64,000 nt of DNA from an uncultured Neokomagataea sp. Lineage in GTDB: Bacteria; Pseudomonadota; Alphaproteobacteria; Acetobacterales; Acetobacteraceae. Where the stretch lies: NCBI RefSeq assembly GCF_946476835.1, contig NZ_CAMKWA010000010.1:19806-83805 (forward strand), written 5' to 3'. The notes under the pieces are model-generated. The model was not told where the DNA came from and made no database searches. It saw only the letters and a program-made list of their open reading frames with translations. Below are positions 55,430 to 64,000 of the stretch, piece by piece (the stretch's first letter is position 1; each line of letters opens with the position of its first letter). The position numbers and the translations under genes are program-made.

Positions 55430-55906
55430 TTATTCAGCAGTAGATGTTTTCTTGCGGCTTACGGCATCGAGGAGGCCATTCACCATGCGTGGTTCATCGC
55501 CTGAGAAGAAGCCGTGAGCAACATCCATATATTCGTTAATGATGATACGTTCAGCCGTATCTGTCTTAAGAATTTCGTAGCTTCCTGCCCGCAGGAGTGC
55601 ACGGAGAACGGGGTCAAGACGCGTGATCTGCCATGTTGAGGGCAGTGCCGCAACGATGATTGTGTCAATCTCGTCTTGGTTCCAGGTCGTTTTGCGGACG
55701 ATGTCTTGAAACAGTTTCAGGTCAGCGTCAGGGATATGGCCATCTTCAAAAGACGCTGCTGGCGTGATCTTGCGATGACGGATGAATTGGTCAACGACTG
55801 TTTCGGCGTTATCCCCGGATTGCTCACATTGGAATAAGGCTTGAACAGCAGCAACGCGGGCAATGGTACGGCTGCGGCGTGTGGGGTTTTCAGATGGGGT
55901 CGTCAT
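55430..55906 (-). CDS. nusB: transcription antitermination factor NusB
   Basis: RNA-binding antitermination factor acting with NusE on rRNA operons. The 158-residue helical protein starts with an arginine-rich motif (NPTRRSRTIARVAAVQALFQCEQSG) and ends with LRAGSYEIL, IINEYMDVAHGFF and MVNGLLDAVSRK, conserved in NusB. Placed between nrdR and thiL, a typical alphaproteobacterial order. Confidence 0.95.
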   Translation of the reverse strand: MTTPSENPTRRSRTIARVAAVQALFQCEQSGDNAETVVDQFIRHRKITPAASFEDGHIPDADLKLFQDIVRKTTWNQDEIDTIIVAALPSTWQITRLDPVLRALLRAGSYEILKTDTAERIIINEYMDVAHGFFSGDEPRMVNGLLDAVSRKKTSTAE

Positions 55907-55958
55907 GGTGTCTCCTCACTGGGCGTGTCTGGCCCGTGTCGTCTTTAGTCTGAACGGT

Positions 55959-56498
55959 TTATGGCGTTTCGTTTTTTGAGCGCCGTTCTTTTGCTGGGGT
56001 CGGTTTTACAGCATGTTTCGGTGTTCGCAGAAGTTCTTCTGCACTGGGGAGTGGGTTCATATCTGCTAAAATCTTTGAAAACGCCTCGACCTCTCGAAAA
56101 TCACGATAAACACTAGCGAAGCGGACATACGCTACGTCATCGACCGCACGCAATGCGTCCATAGCGAGTTCACCAATCCTTTGGGAAGAAACTTCCGTCT
56201 CACCAGAGGCTTCAAGCAGTCGAACCAGTCGGGTGACCAGTTGCTCTTGCTGTTCTTCTTCCACCGGGCGTTTACGGAGTGCTACGCGAATCGAACGTGC
56301 TCATTTGTCACGGTCAAAAGGAGCGCGGCGGCCATCCGCTTTTAGGACGGATAATTCACGCAATTGGATCCGCTCAATCGTTGTGAAACGTAACTGACAG
56401 CCAGAGCAGACGCGCCTTCTGCGAATGGCTGTACCGTCTTCACAGGCACGACTGTCTTTAACCTGAGTGTCTTCATATCCACAGAATGGGCAGTGCAT
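55959..56498 (-). pseudogene. nrdR: nrdR, transcriptional repressor interrupted by in-frame TGA
   Basis: NrdR represses ribonucleotide reductase genes through a zinc ribbon and an ATP-cone. The frame opens [17 protein letters not shown] with CxxC pairs at residues 3/6 and 31/34. At codon 66 a TGA (56301-56303) interrupts an otherwise normal ATP-cone: FDRDK-stop-ARSIRVALRKRP. The frame continues without shift through VAYVRFASVYRDFREVEAF to TGA at 55959. The usual residue at the stop is Leu. The sequence on both sides is well conserved, so this is a recent nonsense change, a sequencing error, or a readthrough site. Without readthrough only a zinc-ribbon fragment of 65 residues is made. Confidence 0.88.
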
Positions 56499-56590
56499 GA
56501 TCGATCCTGTGCGTGCGGCCTTGTTTGCCCTCTTAAAGCGGTTCACTCTAGAGTAAGAATGAATTTGCTCCCTAACGGGATTTTACGAGG

Positions 56591-57067
56591 GTGTTCCCAT
56601 TGATTAAAAGTCTGATACGTCGTGATCGGTTCTGTGTATGGGGCGTTTGCTTGGCTTTGGCTAGTGCCATGACCACTGCTAAAGCAGAACCTGTGCCACA
56701 GAATAATGCACATATCGTGGTTTCGAATGGCACTTTGTTGCCGTTGCCATCGAATTCAAGCCGTGCCGCAGGTTTTTTTTCGTTGACCAACAATGATGCA
56801 ACCGATCACTTGTTAAAGGGGATTACATCCCCGCTTTGTGCTTCGATTATGGCGCACCATACGAAGCAAGAGCAAACGGTGGCGACAAATGATTTGTTCA
56901 CGCATCTTGCGTTGCAGCATAATGCGACCATGGTTTTCCCGCGTGACGGGTATCATTTGGTGTGTTTGGGGCTGCATCGTTCTTTGCAACCCGGTGATAA
57001 AGTGCCGTTCACCTTCTTGTTCTTAGATAGTCCAGATGTGACGGTGAATTTTACGGTTGTTCGGTAA
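56591..57067 (+). CDS. PCuAC-like periplasmic copper chaperone, variant
   Basis: A 158-residue exported protein with a PCuAC (DUF461) beta-barrel fold: signal peptide to about residue 32 (MTTAKAEP), AAGFFSLTNNDATDHLL, then GYHLVCLGLHRSLQPGDKVPFTFLF. PCuAC proteins carry Cu(I) to cytochrome oxidase via an H(M)x10Mx21HxM site. Here a His pair (MAHHTK) remains, but the HxM of the final motif reads HLV and the middle Met is not aligned, so copper binding may be altered. GTG 56591 is very close to GAGG; TTG 56600 gives better spacing. Divergent from nrdR, convergent with recQ. Confidence 0.72.
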   Translation: MFPLIKSLIRRDRFCVWGVCLALASAMTTAKAEPVPQNNAHIVVSNGTLLPLPSNSSRAAGFFSLTNNDATDHLLKGITSPLCASIMAHHTKQEQTVATNDLFTHLALQHNATMVFPRDGYHLVCLGLHRSLQPGDKVPFTFLFLDSPDVTVNFTVVR

Positions 57068-57072
57068 ATATT

Positions 57073-58890
57073 TTATGCGGTTTTGGCGCTGGCAAGAGTG
57101 GCTAAGACTGCATCGCCGTAGCGCTCTAGTTTCGAGCCACCTACCCCTTTGATCTGCGCAAGTTCTCTCCGGTCTTGCGGTAGAGCGAGAGCAATGTCTT
57201 TTAAGGTGGTGTCATGAAAAATGACATAAGGTGGAATTTCTTGTTCGCGTGCTTCTGCCAAGCGCCATTGGCGTAAGGCCGAAAATATATCGCGTGCATG
57301 GTCTGGTAGAGTGTCAGCCACGGGTTCGCTTGCCCCTTGGCTGAGGGCGCGTTTTTGATCTTGGCGTAAGCGTATTTTTTCTTCCCCGCGCAAGATTGGG
57401 CGTGCGATGTCCTTGGTCAGGGCTAAAGCGCCGTGTTCTCCATGAATATGGATGGCGCCGCGTGCAATAAGCTGCCGGATCACGGCGCGCCACCATGTTT
57501 CGCTATGCTCTTTACCAATACCGAAAACGCTTAGGGTATTAAAAGCATTGCGCTCAATGGTTTCATTCGTTTTGCCTCGGAGAACATTGGCAATTTGCAC
57601 AGCGCCGAAGCGTTGGTCAGTGCGATAAATCGCTGAGAGAACTTTTTGTGCTGCCTGTGTGCCGTCAAAGGTTGAAACTGGGTCGATGCAGTTATCGCAA
57701 TGGCCGCAGGGCTCCGGTAAATGCTCATCAAAACATGCGAGAAGTGCACGTGTGCGGCAGCCTGTGGTTTCTGTGAGGGCAATCATGCTTTCTAGGCGGG
57801 CGCGCATAATGCGCTTTTCATGGTCGGGGGCATTGGACTGGTCAAGCCAGTGCCGTGCCCGTGCCATATCTTCACCCCCGTATAGCAGCAGCGTGTCGGA
57901 GCGTTCGCCATCGCGTCCAGCGCGGCCAATTTGTTGGTAATACGCCTCAGGAGAGGATGGCATATCAAGATGTATCACGCAGCGCACATCGGGGCGGTCT
58001 ATCCCCATGCCAAAAGCAATGGTCGCAACGATCACCATATCTTCACCCGATCGAAAGCGGTGCAGCGCGGCACGTTTTTCAATGGCTGAGAGGCCGGCAT
58101 GGAATGGAAGAGCTGTTAACCCCCGGTCTCGCAGAGTTTTGGCGACGCGCTCTGTTTTGTTGCGGCTTCCGCAATAGACGATGGAAGCGCCGTGTTTATG
58201 GTTATCTAGTGCTTCAAGAAGTTGTTTTGTCTCACCACCTTTGGGTTGTGCTTCCACAAAAAGATTAGGTCGATGAAAGCTTGCTAACAGCACTTTGGCG
58301 TTAGGCATTCCTAAAACATTAAGCAGATCATCGCGTGTGCGTGGGTCTGCCGTTGCGGTTAACGCCATACGGGGGACGTTTGGGAAAAGGTCCGGAAGTG
58401 AGGCTAGGCCGCGATATTCAGGCCGGAATTCATGCCCCCATGCGGAGACACAATGGGCTTCATCAATAGCGATGAGAGAAATATGATAACGTGCGAGAAA
58501 GGCGCTGGTCGCAGGTTGTAACAAGCGCTCTGGAGAGATGTAGAGGATGTCGATTTGCCCTGAACGCAAATCGTGATGCAACTGTTCTCGTTCTTGTTGT
58601 TCGAGTTCTGAATGGAGGGCTGCAGCCCGAACGCCAACTTGGCGTAGGCCAGCGACTTGATCATCCATCAGTGCAATGAGTGGGGATACGACAATCCCCA
58701 TACCGGGTCGGCAGAGCGCGGGAACTTGATAGCAGAGGCTTTTCCCGCCCCCTGTTGGCATAAGGACTAAGACGTCCCCACCATCCATGACGGTTTGTAC
58801 CGCCTCACCTTGTAGGCCACGAAAGCCTGTAAATCCAAAGATGTCTTTGAGAATAGTCTCAGGAGTTTGAGGGGAAGCGGTATCCGTCAC
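57073..58890 (-). CDS. recQ: ATP-dependent DNA helicase RecQ
   Basis: 3'-5' superfamily 2 helicase in recombination repair. 605 residues: Walker [21 protein letters not shown] box [20 protein letters not shown], motif [13 protein letters not shown], the RQC zinc site ([24 protein letters not shown]) with winged helix, and a C-terminal HRDC domain ([23 protein letters not shown]). Full length. 15 nt downstream of the OmpA-like lipoprotein gene. Confidence 0.96.
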   Translation of the reverse strand: MTDTASPQTPETILKDIFGFTGFRGLQGEAVQTVMDGGDVLVLMPTGGGKSLCYQVPALCRPGMGIVVSPLIALMDDQVAGLRQVGVRAAALHSELEQQEREQLHHDLRSGQIDILYISPERLLQPATSAFLARYHISLIAIDEAHCVSAWGHEFRPEYRGLASLPDLFPNVPRMALTATADPRTRDDLLNVLGMPNAKVLLASFHRPNLFVEAQPKGGETKQLLEALDNHKHGASIVYCGSRNKTERVAKTLRDRGLTALPFHAGLSAIEKRAALHRFRSGEDMVIVATIAFGMGIDRPDVRCVIHLDMPSSPEAYYQQIGRAGRDGERSDTLLLYGGEDMARARHWLDQSNAPDHEKRIMRARLESMIALTETTGCRTRALLACFDEHLPEPCGHCDNCIDPVSTFDGTQAAQKVLSAIYRTDQRFGAVQIANVLRGKTNETIERNAFNTLSVFGIGKEHSETWWRAVIRQLIARGAIHIHGEHGALALTKDIARPILRGEEKIRLRQDQKRALSQGASEPVADTLPDHARDIFSALRQWRLAEAREQEIPPYVIFHDTTLKDIALALPQDRRELAQIKGVGGSKLERYGDAVLATLASAKTA

Positions 58891-58905
58891 AGAGTGTCCC
58901 GGAGG

Positions 58906-59325
58906 TTAGAGGCCGGGGATGATGGTGATGGACACGCGGCGATAAGCAACGTGAGAGGCATCAACATCAGTGTCCGGCTCGGGGGTTAACGTAATTTTGG
59001 AAGCGTCGATGCCATCGGCGGTTAATTCAGCGGCAACGGTTTTCGCGCGGTCACGAGCAAGTTGCTTAAGAGTATCTGGATCACCAGACAGGCCAGCAGA
59101 GCCAGCAACGCGGATGCTCAATGCATGCTCTTTTTGTGCAGTATGTGCCGCTTTTGCGACGATATCTTTCGCTGTTTGGTTCATGACCGCATCGTCACGG
59201 TCAAAGAACACCACGTAGCTGTCCCGGTCGGTTGTGGAGCAAGCGCCAAGGGTTGCTGTGAGTGCCAAGGCTGGCAAAACGCCGCGAGTTAGAAAACGGC
59301 GAGAAGACAAGAAAGTACGAACCAT
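58906..59325 (-). CDS. OmpA-family lipoprotein
   Basis: A 139-residue lipoprotein with an N-terminal basic region, hydrophobic run and lipobox TLGACS. A compact OmpA-like peptidoglycan-binding domain follows: YVVFFDRDDAVMNQTAKDIVAKAA, then LARDRAKTVAAELTADGIDASKITL and a closing RRVSITI. It probably links outer membrane to cell wall. GAGG 9 nt upstream favours ATG 59325; ATGs at 59331 and 59340 and a frame open to 59364 also exist. The core is shorter than in Pal. Same strand as cydDC and recQ. Confidence 0.78.
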   Translation of the reverse strand: MVRTFLSSRRFLTRGVLPALALTATLGACSTTDRDSYVVFFDRDDAVMNQTAKDIVAKAAHTAQKEHALSIRVAGSAGLSGDPDTLKQLARDRAKTVAAELTADGIDASKITLTPEPDTDVDASHVAYRRVSITIIPGL

Positions 59326-59400
59326 GATCATGTGCCTCATGTTGAGGGTGGTGTGTAATACCATCGTGCAGGCTCTTCGTGCCTTGTCCCTGCGCGTGGG

Positions 59401-61056
59401 TCAACTGGCTTGAGAGATGATCTTCCCGTTCTCCAGCGTCCAGACGCGGTCTAAACGCTCAACGCCAACGAGACGGTGGGCAATAAGAATGATGCTGCGC
59501 TGGTCATCAAGCGTATTGAGGGTTTGTAAAAAAGCACGCTCCGTATCAGCATCCAGCCCTGTTGCGGGCTCATCAAGAATGAGAATTGGAGCATCCGCGA
59601 GGAGGACACGTGCTAAAGCGATGCGCCGCCCTTGCCCGCCAGAGAGCCTAGAGCCGCTTTCTCCAATCCACGTGTCTAACCCTTCTGGTAGGTTGCGAAT
59701 TGTGGTGGCAATTTGGGCGCGCTCCAGAGCGTCCCATAGAGCGTCATCATCAAGATCTCTTCGGCCGAGTAAGAGGTTTTCACGCACGGTATCATCAAAG
59801 AGATGGCTCGCTTGTGAAAGCCATGCGATTTGGCTGCGAAGGGCATCGTCTGGAATATCAGCAATATCTGTTCCGCCGAGCAGAATATGACCGGCAGTGG
59901 GCTGGGCTGCTTTCAGGAGGAGTGCAGCAAGACTGGACTTGCCGCTGCCTGATGGCGCGATGAGTGCTACGCGCTCACCGCGCCGTAAGGTGGCATCTGC
60001 ATTATCGAGGATGAGAGGCCCCTGCTCCGACCAACGAAATGAGAGTGATTGCAGCGTCACATCTCGGCCTTCTGGGAGATGTTTTGTGGCGTGAGGTGTG
60101 GTGTGTTTTTGCTCTGTGACATCCATAATGCGTTGAGACGCATGAATGACTTTGCCCGTGAGTAGACCTGCTTTGGACAAGCCGCTGATGTTTTCAAAGG
60201 CTGTTAGCGCGACAAATAAGGCTGTGACCGCGAGTATTGGCGTATGGTTGTTATGGAAAAATACTCCTGCCAAGACACACAAAGTAATACCAATACCGAC
60301 TTGCCCAAGCAAACGCGCAAAACCGTGCATGAGGGCCATACGGATGTGAAGGGTGTGTTGGTGTTTAATGAGTGTTTCTTGGCTTTGTGTAACGCGATCC
60401 GCCAAAATATCTTCAGCCCCGAAGGCTCGGGCTTCACGGAGACCTGTGGTGAGATCAAGCGCTGCAATGCGGAGAGCGGATTCGGCTTTCAGAATGGATG
60501 GGCCCAGTGCTTGCGCTTGTTTACTGGCAAGAAAGGGCAACACAAACGCCATGATGGCAAAAAGGCTGGTCATGATAATACCTGCGACCATATTGGCACG
60601 ACACCAAACATAAGCGGTCAGAGGTAGCGTTAAGGCAGCGGATGCGAGCGGGACAAGAATGCGGAGATAGAGATTGTCGAGCGTTTGAACGTCCCCGACG
60701 ATACGAGACAGAAGATCACCGGAGCGTTGGAATCCTAAGCCTGCGGCAGCACCTTTGGCGAGGCGTTGAAAAAACCAGACGCGCAAATCGGCCAACGCTC
60801 GGAACATAGCATTATGGGTGCTGTAACGGTCTGCATAACGCAAAACAATCTGCGAGGTACCCGCTATTTGGAGCAGTAGGGTACCTGCGCTGACGCCGAT
60901 GGCGGCTGCCGTCATACGTTGCCCGGCTTTGCCCATCATGATGAGGCCAGCACAGACGGCAAGTTCTGAGAGAATTAATCCAGCTATGAGGCGACCATAG
61001 TGAGGGCGCCAAAGGCGGATGATACGGCTTAGGGGGGCTGAAGAGTGAGATGACAT
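59401..61056 (-). CDS. cydC: heterodimeric ABC exporter subunit CydC
   Basis: Half of the CydDC glutathione/cysteine (or heme-linked) exporter needed to assemble cytochrome bd. 551 residues: a six-helix membrane domain (about 1-310), then a nucleotide-binding domain with Walker A LIAPSGSGKSSLAALLL, signature SRLSGGQGRRIALARVLL, Walker B PILILDEPATGLD and H-loop LIAHRLVGVERLD. It starts 8 nt after cydD. No cydAB/cioAB genes are in the window. Confidence 0.88.
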   Translation of the reverse strand: MSSHSSAPLSRIIRLWRPHYGRLIAGLILSELAVCAGLIMMGKAGQRMTAAAIGVSAGTLLLQIAGTSQIVLRYADRYSTHNAMFRALADLRVWFFQRLAKGAAAGLGFQRSGDLLSRIVGDVQTLDNLYLRILVPLASAALTLPLTAYVWCRANMVAGIIMTSLFAIMAFVLPFLASKQAQALGPSILKAESALRIAALDLTTGLREARAFGAEDILADRVTQSQETLIKHQHTLHIRMALMHGFARLLGQVGIGITLCVLAGVFFHNNHTPILAVTALFVALTAFENISGLSKAGLLTGKVIHASQRIMDVTEQKHTTPHATKHLPEGRDVTLQSLSFRWSEQGPLILDNADATLRRGERVALIAPSGSGKSSLAALLLKAAQPTAGHILLGGTDIADIPDDALRSQIAWLSQASHLFDDTVRENLLLGRRDLDDDALWDALERAQIATTIRNLPEGLDTWIGESGSRLSGGQGRRIALARVLLADAPILILDEPATGLDADTERAFLQTLNTLDDQRSIILIAHRLVGVERLDRVWTLENGKIISQAS

Positions 61057-61064
61057 GGTGCTTC

Positions 61065-62747
61065 TTACGCCTCTTCCGTCTCGGTGGTCTGGGGTGCTGC
61101 TTTTGTGAGAAAGAGGTGTTTGTTCGAAAAGCTTTTAGCCTGTTCCGAATGCGTCGACATAATGACGGTGCGATGTGCGATGAGTTCTTTTAGGCTGTGT
61201 AGAATGTCCTGCTCGGTTGCTGGGTCGAGATGGGCTGTTGGTTCATCCAGTAAAAGGATAGGCGCGTTCTTGAGGTAAGCGCGCGCAATGGCGATACGCT
61301 GGGCCTGACCACCGGAAAGGCCAAACCCTCCTTCCCCAATTTGGGTATCAAGTCCGTCAGGGAGTGTGGGCAGGTAGTTGCTTACAGCAGAGAGGCGTAG
61401 GGCGGTGTGGAGTTCATCGTCTGTCGCTTCTGGGCGCGCAAAAAGAATATTCTCGCGAATGCTGCCAGCGAACAAAACAGGTTTCTGGCCAATCCATGCA
61501 ATGAGATTGGATAAGTGACGCGGCGAGAGCTGACTAATATCTTGGTCGTTTAGCAGGATACGGCCAGAGTTGGGTTTGATAAAGCCAAGTAGCAGCTCAA
61601 TGAGTGTTGATTTCCCAGAGCCGCTTTCACCGTTCAGAATAAGCGTCTCTCCGGGTTGGAGTGCGATATTGAGGTTCGTAAACACGGCAGGTCGTCCCTC
61701 ACCCCAAGAGAAGCTGACATGTTCAACTGTGAGGGCATACGGATGAGCGGGGTTTAAGGGGGATTGTGTGTTTGATGTTGTCTCGACTTCTGGAAGTTCA
61801 GCCATGCCTTCGGCTGCCGCGGTTGCGTGGGCGCGGTCTTGGTATGCGGCAGATAATGCACGGAAAGGAGCAAAGGCCTCAGGAACCATGAGGACGGCAA
61901 AAAGCGCCTTCGTCAATGCATCTGCCGAGCTTGTGGGGGATAGAGTTTGTATTTGGGTCGAGACGATAAGGATTAGCGCTATGACCATTGCCACATCGGT
62001 TGTGGCTGATGCTAGGAACGCAATGCGGAGTACTTTCATTGTGCGGGTGCGCAGGTCATCAGCGCTGTGCGCCAAGGCTTGGGCCTCACGTTCGGTCGCG
62101 CCAGATAGAACGATTGTGGCTATGCCTTTAATGCGGTCAAGAAAGCGTGTTTGAAGGCGCGTCATAGCAAGGAATTGGCGTCGTGATGCAATGCCTGTGG
62201 CGATACCAAAAACGGCTTGAAAAATCGGAAGTGACAGGCAGCACAGCGCTAGCACAATACCCGCACGGTGATTTTCAAGATAAACAACAAGCACAACAAG
62301 CCATTGCAGGGTGAGCCATAGCGCTGATGCGGGAACCCAACGGGCAAAATAACCATCAAGTGCTTGGATACGGTCAACAATTAGGCCTGCAATTGTGCCG
62401 CTATGCTGGGTGCGTAAAATGGCGGGGCCAGAAAGAGTAATACGTTGTAGAACGTCTCGAAGTACGCGGCGGCGTGCAGCACTCCCGGCGCGTATAGCGG
62501 CAACTTCTTGTAAAACTGCTAAGAGCGTGCGGAAGATAGCTAAAGCGAAATAGGATTCTATCCAAGGAAGTGCTGTTGAAACACTTTGAGTGAGCGTGGC
62601 GGCGATGAGGCGCGCCAGTGCCCATCCCTGCCCGATCGCTATAAGGGTCGCTAGAATGCCAAGGCTCGTGCAGACTGCTGTTTGGACGCGGTTTGCTTTG
62701 CCCTGCGCCTTTGTCCAGCGTTTTGTAATGGATTTATCGCCGCTCAT
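61065..62747 (-). CDS. cydD: heterodimeric ABC exporter subunit CydD
   Basis: Partner of CydC. 560 residues: membrane domain (about 1-310) beginning SITKRWTKAQGKANRVQTAVCTSLG, a CydD-like LIVDRIQALDGYFARWVPA intracellular loop, then the ATPase domain with Walker A LNGESGSGKSTLIELLL, signature FGLSGGQAQRIAIARAYL, Walker B PILLLDEPTAHLDP and H-loop MSTHSEQAKSF. First of four co-directional genes (cydD, cydC, OmpA-like lipoprotein, recQ). Confidence 0.88.
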   Translation of the reverse strand: MSGDKSITKRWTKAQGKANRVQTAVCTSLGILATLIAIGQGWALARLIAATLTQSVSTALPWIESYFALAIFRTLLAVLQEVAAIRAGSAARRRVLRDVLQRITLSGPAILRTQHSGTIAGLIVDRIQALDGYFARWVPASALWLTLQWLVVLVVYLENHRAGIVLALCCLSLPIFQAVFGIATGIASRRQFLAMTRLQTRFLDRIKGIATIVLSGATEREAQALAHSADDLRTRTMKVLRIAFLASATTDVAMVIALILIVSTQIQTLSPTSSADALTKALFAVLMVPEAFAPFRALSAAYQDRAHATAAAEGMAELPEVETTSNTQSPLNPAHPYALTVEHVSFSWGEGRPAVFTNLNIALQPGETLILNGESGSGKSTLIELLLGFIKPNSGRILLNDQDISQLSPRHLSNLIAWIGQKPVLFAGSIRENILFARPEATDDELHTALRLSAVSNYLPTLPDGLDTQIGEGGFGLSGGQAQRIAIARAYLKNAPILLLDEPTAHLDPATEQDILHSLKELIAHRTVIMSTHSEQAKSFSNKHLFLTKAAPQTTETEEA

Positions 62748-62831
62748 AATTCCTGTGCATATAGGCTTCTCCCCTCAAAGGTGACAGCTTATTTTCGAGT
62801 ATGAAGATTTTTTTTGTTATTGGTCTCGTTT

Positions 62832-64000
62832 CTAGAGGGAGCGAAACGCCATTGTGGATGGTGTTGGTTCAATGGGCGCTAAAATGAATGTTAGCCGGTA
62901 GGTTGTGCCCTCCTCTTGCTCAACAGTGAATTCGGCGTGGAGCTGTCTTGCAAAGCCACGAATAAGTTGGCGCCCAATACCGTCTGGACGATGGGTAGAG
63001 AGTTGTTCGGAAGATCGCCCTACTCCGTTATCCTTCAGAGTTAAGGTTACGAGTTGGTCAATGCTTGTGCGGTTCTCGCGTTTAAGGGCTATGTAAATTT
63101 CACCATTATCTTTGCCAGGGAATGCATAGCGTAAAGAGTTGCTGATGGCTTCTGTGATAATGAGAGTTACCGGAGATGCCTGGGATGATGGTATGAGTAT
63201 ATCATCTATATCGAAGTGTATTTTTATGCGTTCCTTGGTTCTCTCTTTGTGTGATGCAATGAGATTGTTTGAGATTTCTGGTATAAAAATATTTGCTTGT
63301 AAGTGATTGATTTCCTGTTTTTCATACAGGTGGTGGTGCAAGGTCGATATTGCGCGTACTCTGTCACGAACGAGGCGAAATTCTTCCTGAGCTTCTGATG
63401 ACTTTACTCGATTTGCATGTAAATTTAGCAAAGAAGCGATAATTTGTAGATTATTTTTAACTCTATGATGAATTTCATGAATAAGACGCTCTTGCTGGTG
63501 GGTTGATTTTTTTAGCTCCTTTTCTCGATGACTAAGGTGGCGTGTGGCTCTGAGGAAGGAGCGCTCTAATTGCCGTATTTCGCGGGGAATATGTTTGTTA
63601 TTATCTAGGGTGAATATATCTCCCTTCTGCCAAGCAGAAACGGATTTAGACAATGTTTCTAGTGGAATAATAAGAAAGTCTCTTGCAAAAACAAATCCGA
63701 CCATCAACTCAATGGATATTATGGTAATAATAATACCAATGTTTACAAAAAATACATTGCTATATGTAATGTAGTGTTTTTCTTCTTTATGTATGATGAG
63801 CGTCCAGTATTTTTCTGTTGTTTTTGATAGAAAGAATGTTTTGTATCCGTATTTGAATGAGTCTGATTTTCTGTTTTTGCTTAAGTCATTTATTATTATC
63901 GAGTTATAATATTTATTTATCTCGTCTGAAAGGTGATTTTTGTATATATCTTTGTAATTTTCGCCTGATATTATGTAGTATTCATCATTTGTGTTTTTGT
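62832..64000 (-). CDS. HisKA_2-type sensor histidine kinase (5' end off window)
   Basis: Membrane sensor kinase, C-terminal 389 codons visible; the frame has no stop to the right edge. From the edge inward: an extracytoplasmic Tyr/Lys/Asn-rich sensor segment, a membrane helix (FFVNIGIIITIISIELMVGFVF, given here only as landmarks at about 63700-63760), a HAMP-like stretch, and a coiled-coil. Then HEIHHRVKNNLQIIASLLN carries the phospho-accepting His of the HisKA_2 class, and an HATPase domain has TEAISNSLRYAF (N-box) and LKDNGVGRS / GIGRQLIRGFARQL. A short frame beginning at TTG 63707 is only the internal part. The sensor region is strikingly AT-rich compared with neighbours. No response regulator is visible. 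Confidence 0.88.
   Translation of the reverse strand, partial: KNTNDEYYIISGENYKDIYKNHLSDEINKYYNSIIINDLSKNRKSDSFKYGYKTFFLSKTTEKYWTLIIHKEEKHYITYSNVFFVNIGIIITIISIELMVGFVFARDFLIIPLETLSKSVSAWQKGDIFTLDNNKHIPREIRQLERSFLRATRHLSHREKELKKSTHQQERLIHEIHHRVKNNLQIIASLLNLHANRVKSSEAQEEFRLVRDRVRAISTLHHHLYEKQEINHLQANIFIPEISNNLIASHKERTKERIKIHFDIDDILIPSSQASPVTLIITEAISNSLRYAFPGKDNGEIYIALKRENRTSIDQLVTLTLKDNGVGRSSEQLSTHRPDGIGRQLIRGFARQLHAEFTVEQEEGTTYRLTFILAPIEPTPSTMAFRSL

Noticed and set aside
56301..56303. Selenocysteine codon in nrdR
   Set aside because: Orthologues have Leu, not Cys, at this position, and no downstream stem-loop resembling a bacterial SECIS was recognised.

Overview
The window is chromosomal DNA of an alphaproteobacterium, most likely an acetic acid bacterium (Acetobacteraceae). 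Evidence: PopZ between tolC and valS, an alpha-amino acid ester hydrolase very like that of Acetobacter turbidans, a dnaA-dnaN-recF-gyrB run, a type-2 MetRS, frequent TTG/GTG starts, and moderate GC by eye. No genus can be fixed from the sequence alone. No phage, IS element, CRISPR array or rRNA operon is visible. Most genes are housekeeping genes in tightly packed operons with many start/stop overlaps.

Layout. 1-3.3 kb: an edge fragment, uppP (undecaprenyl-PP recycling), a stand-alone MlaD-type MCE protein, and an ATP-grasp/DedA pair. 3.4-11.3 kb: a long plus-strand operon for cell wall and replication (MltB-like transglycosylase, RlpA-SPOR lipoprotein, D,D-carboxypeptidase, tmk, holB, metG, tatD, PhnP-like MBL hydrolase). 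11.35-11.84 kb: a gene-free stretch with six copies of a 13-bp palindrome, followed by a POT-family transporter. 13.3-15.9 kb: CPA1 Na+/H+ antiporter with a degenerate cyclic-nucleotide-binding tail. 16-18.7 kb: thiOSGE with a structured, non-canonical leader. 19.1-32.5 kb: minus-strand genes (YdiJ-type dehydrogenase, glmS, glmU, DUF3108 protein, gyrB, recF, dnaN, dnaA). 32.9-34.1 kb: rpsT and mutM with a perfect DnaA box between them.

34.1-40.7 kb: ubiE, coaBC, dut, an ABC importer (fused double permease plus ATPase, no binding protein) and a class II cyclic-nucleotide phosphodiesterase. 40.7-46.2 kb: msrA, the amino acid ester hydrolase, ilvD, an alpha/beta hydrolase. 46.2-51 kb: valS, popZ, tolC. 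51.1-54.4 kb: tRNA-Cys(GCA), glk, an SDR, a GNAT-like protein. 54.4-56.5 kb: thiL, nusB, and an nrdR interrupted by an in-frame TGA. 56.6-64 kb: PCuAC-like protein, recQ, an OmpA-like lipoprotein, cydC/cydD, and a HisKA_2-type sensor kinase cut by the right edge.

The observations most worth checking are the TGA inside nrdR, the palindrome array at 11583-11753, the folded leader of the thiamine operon, and several proteins that keep the family fold but lack signature residues (POT transporter, antiporter CNB domain, ABC ATPase signature, RlpA, PCuAC). I see no clear new multi-gene system.
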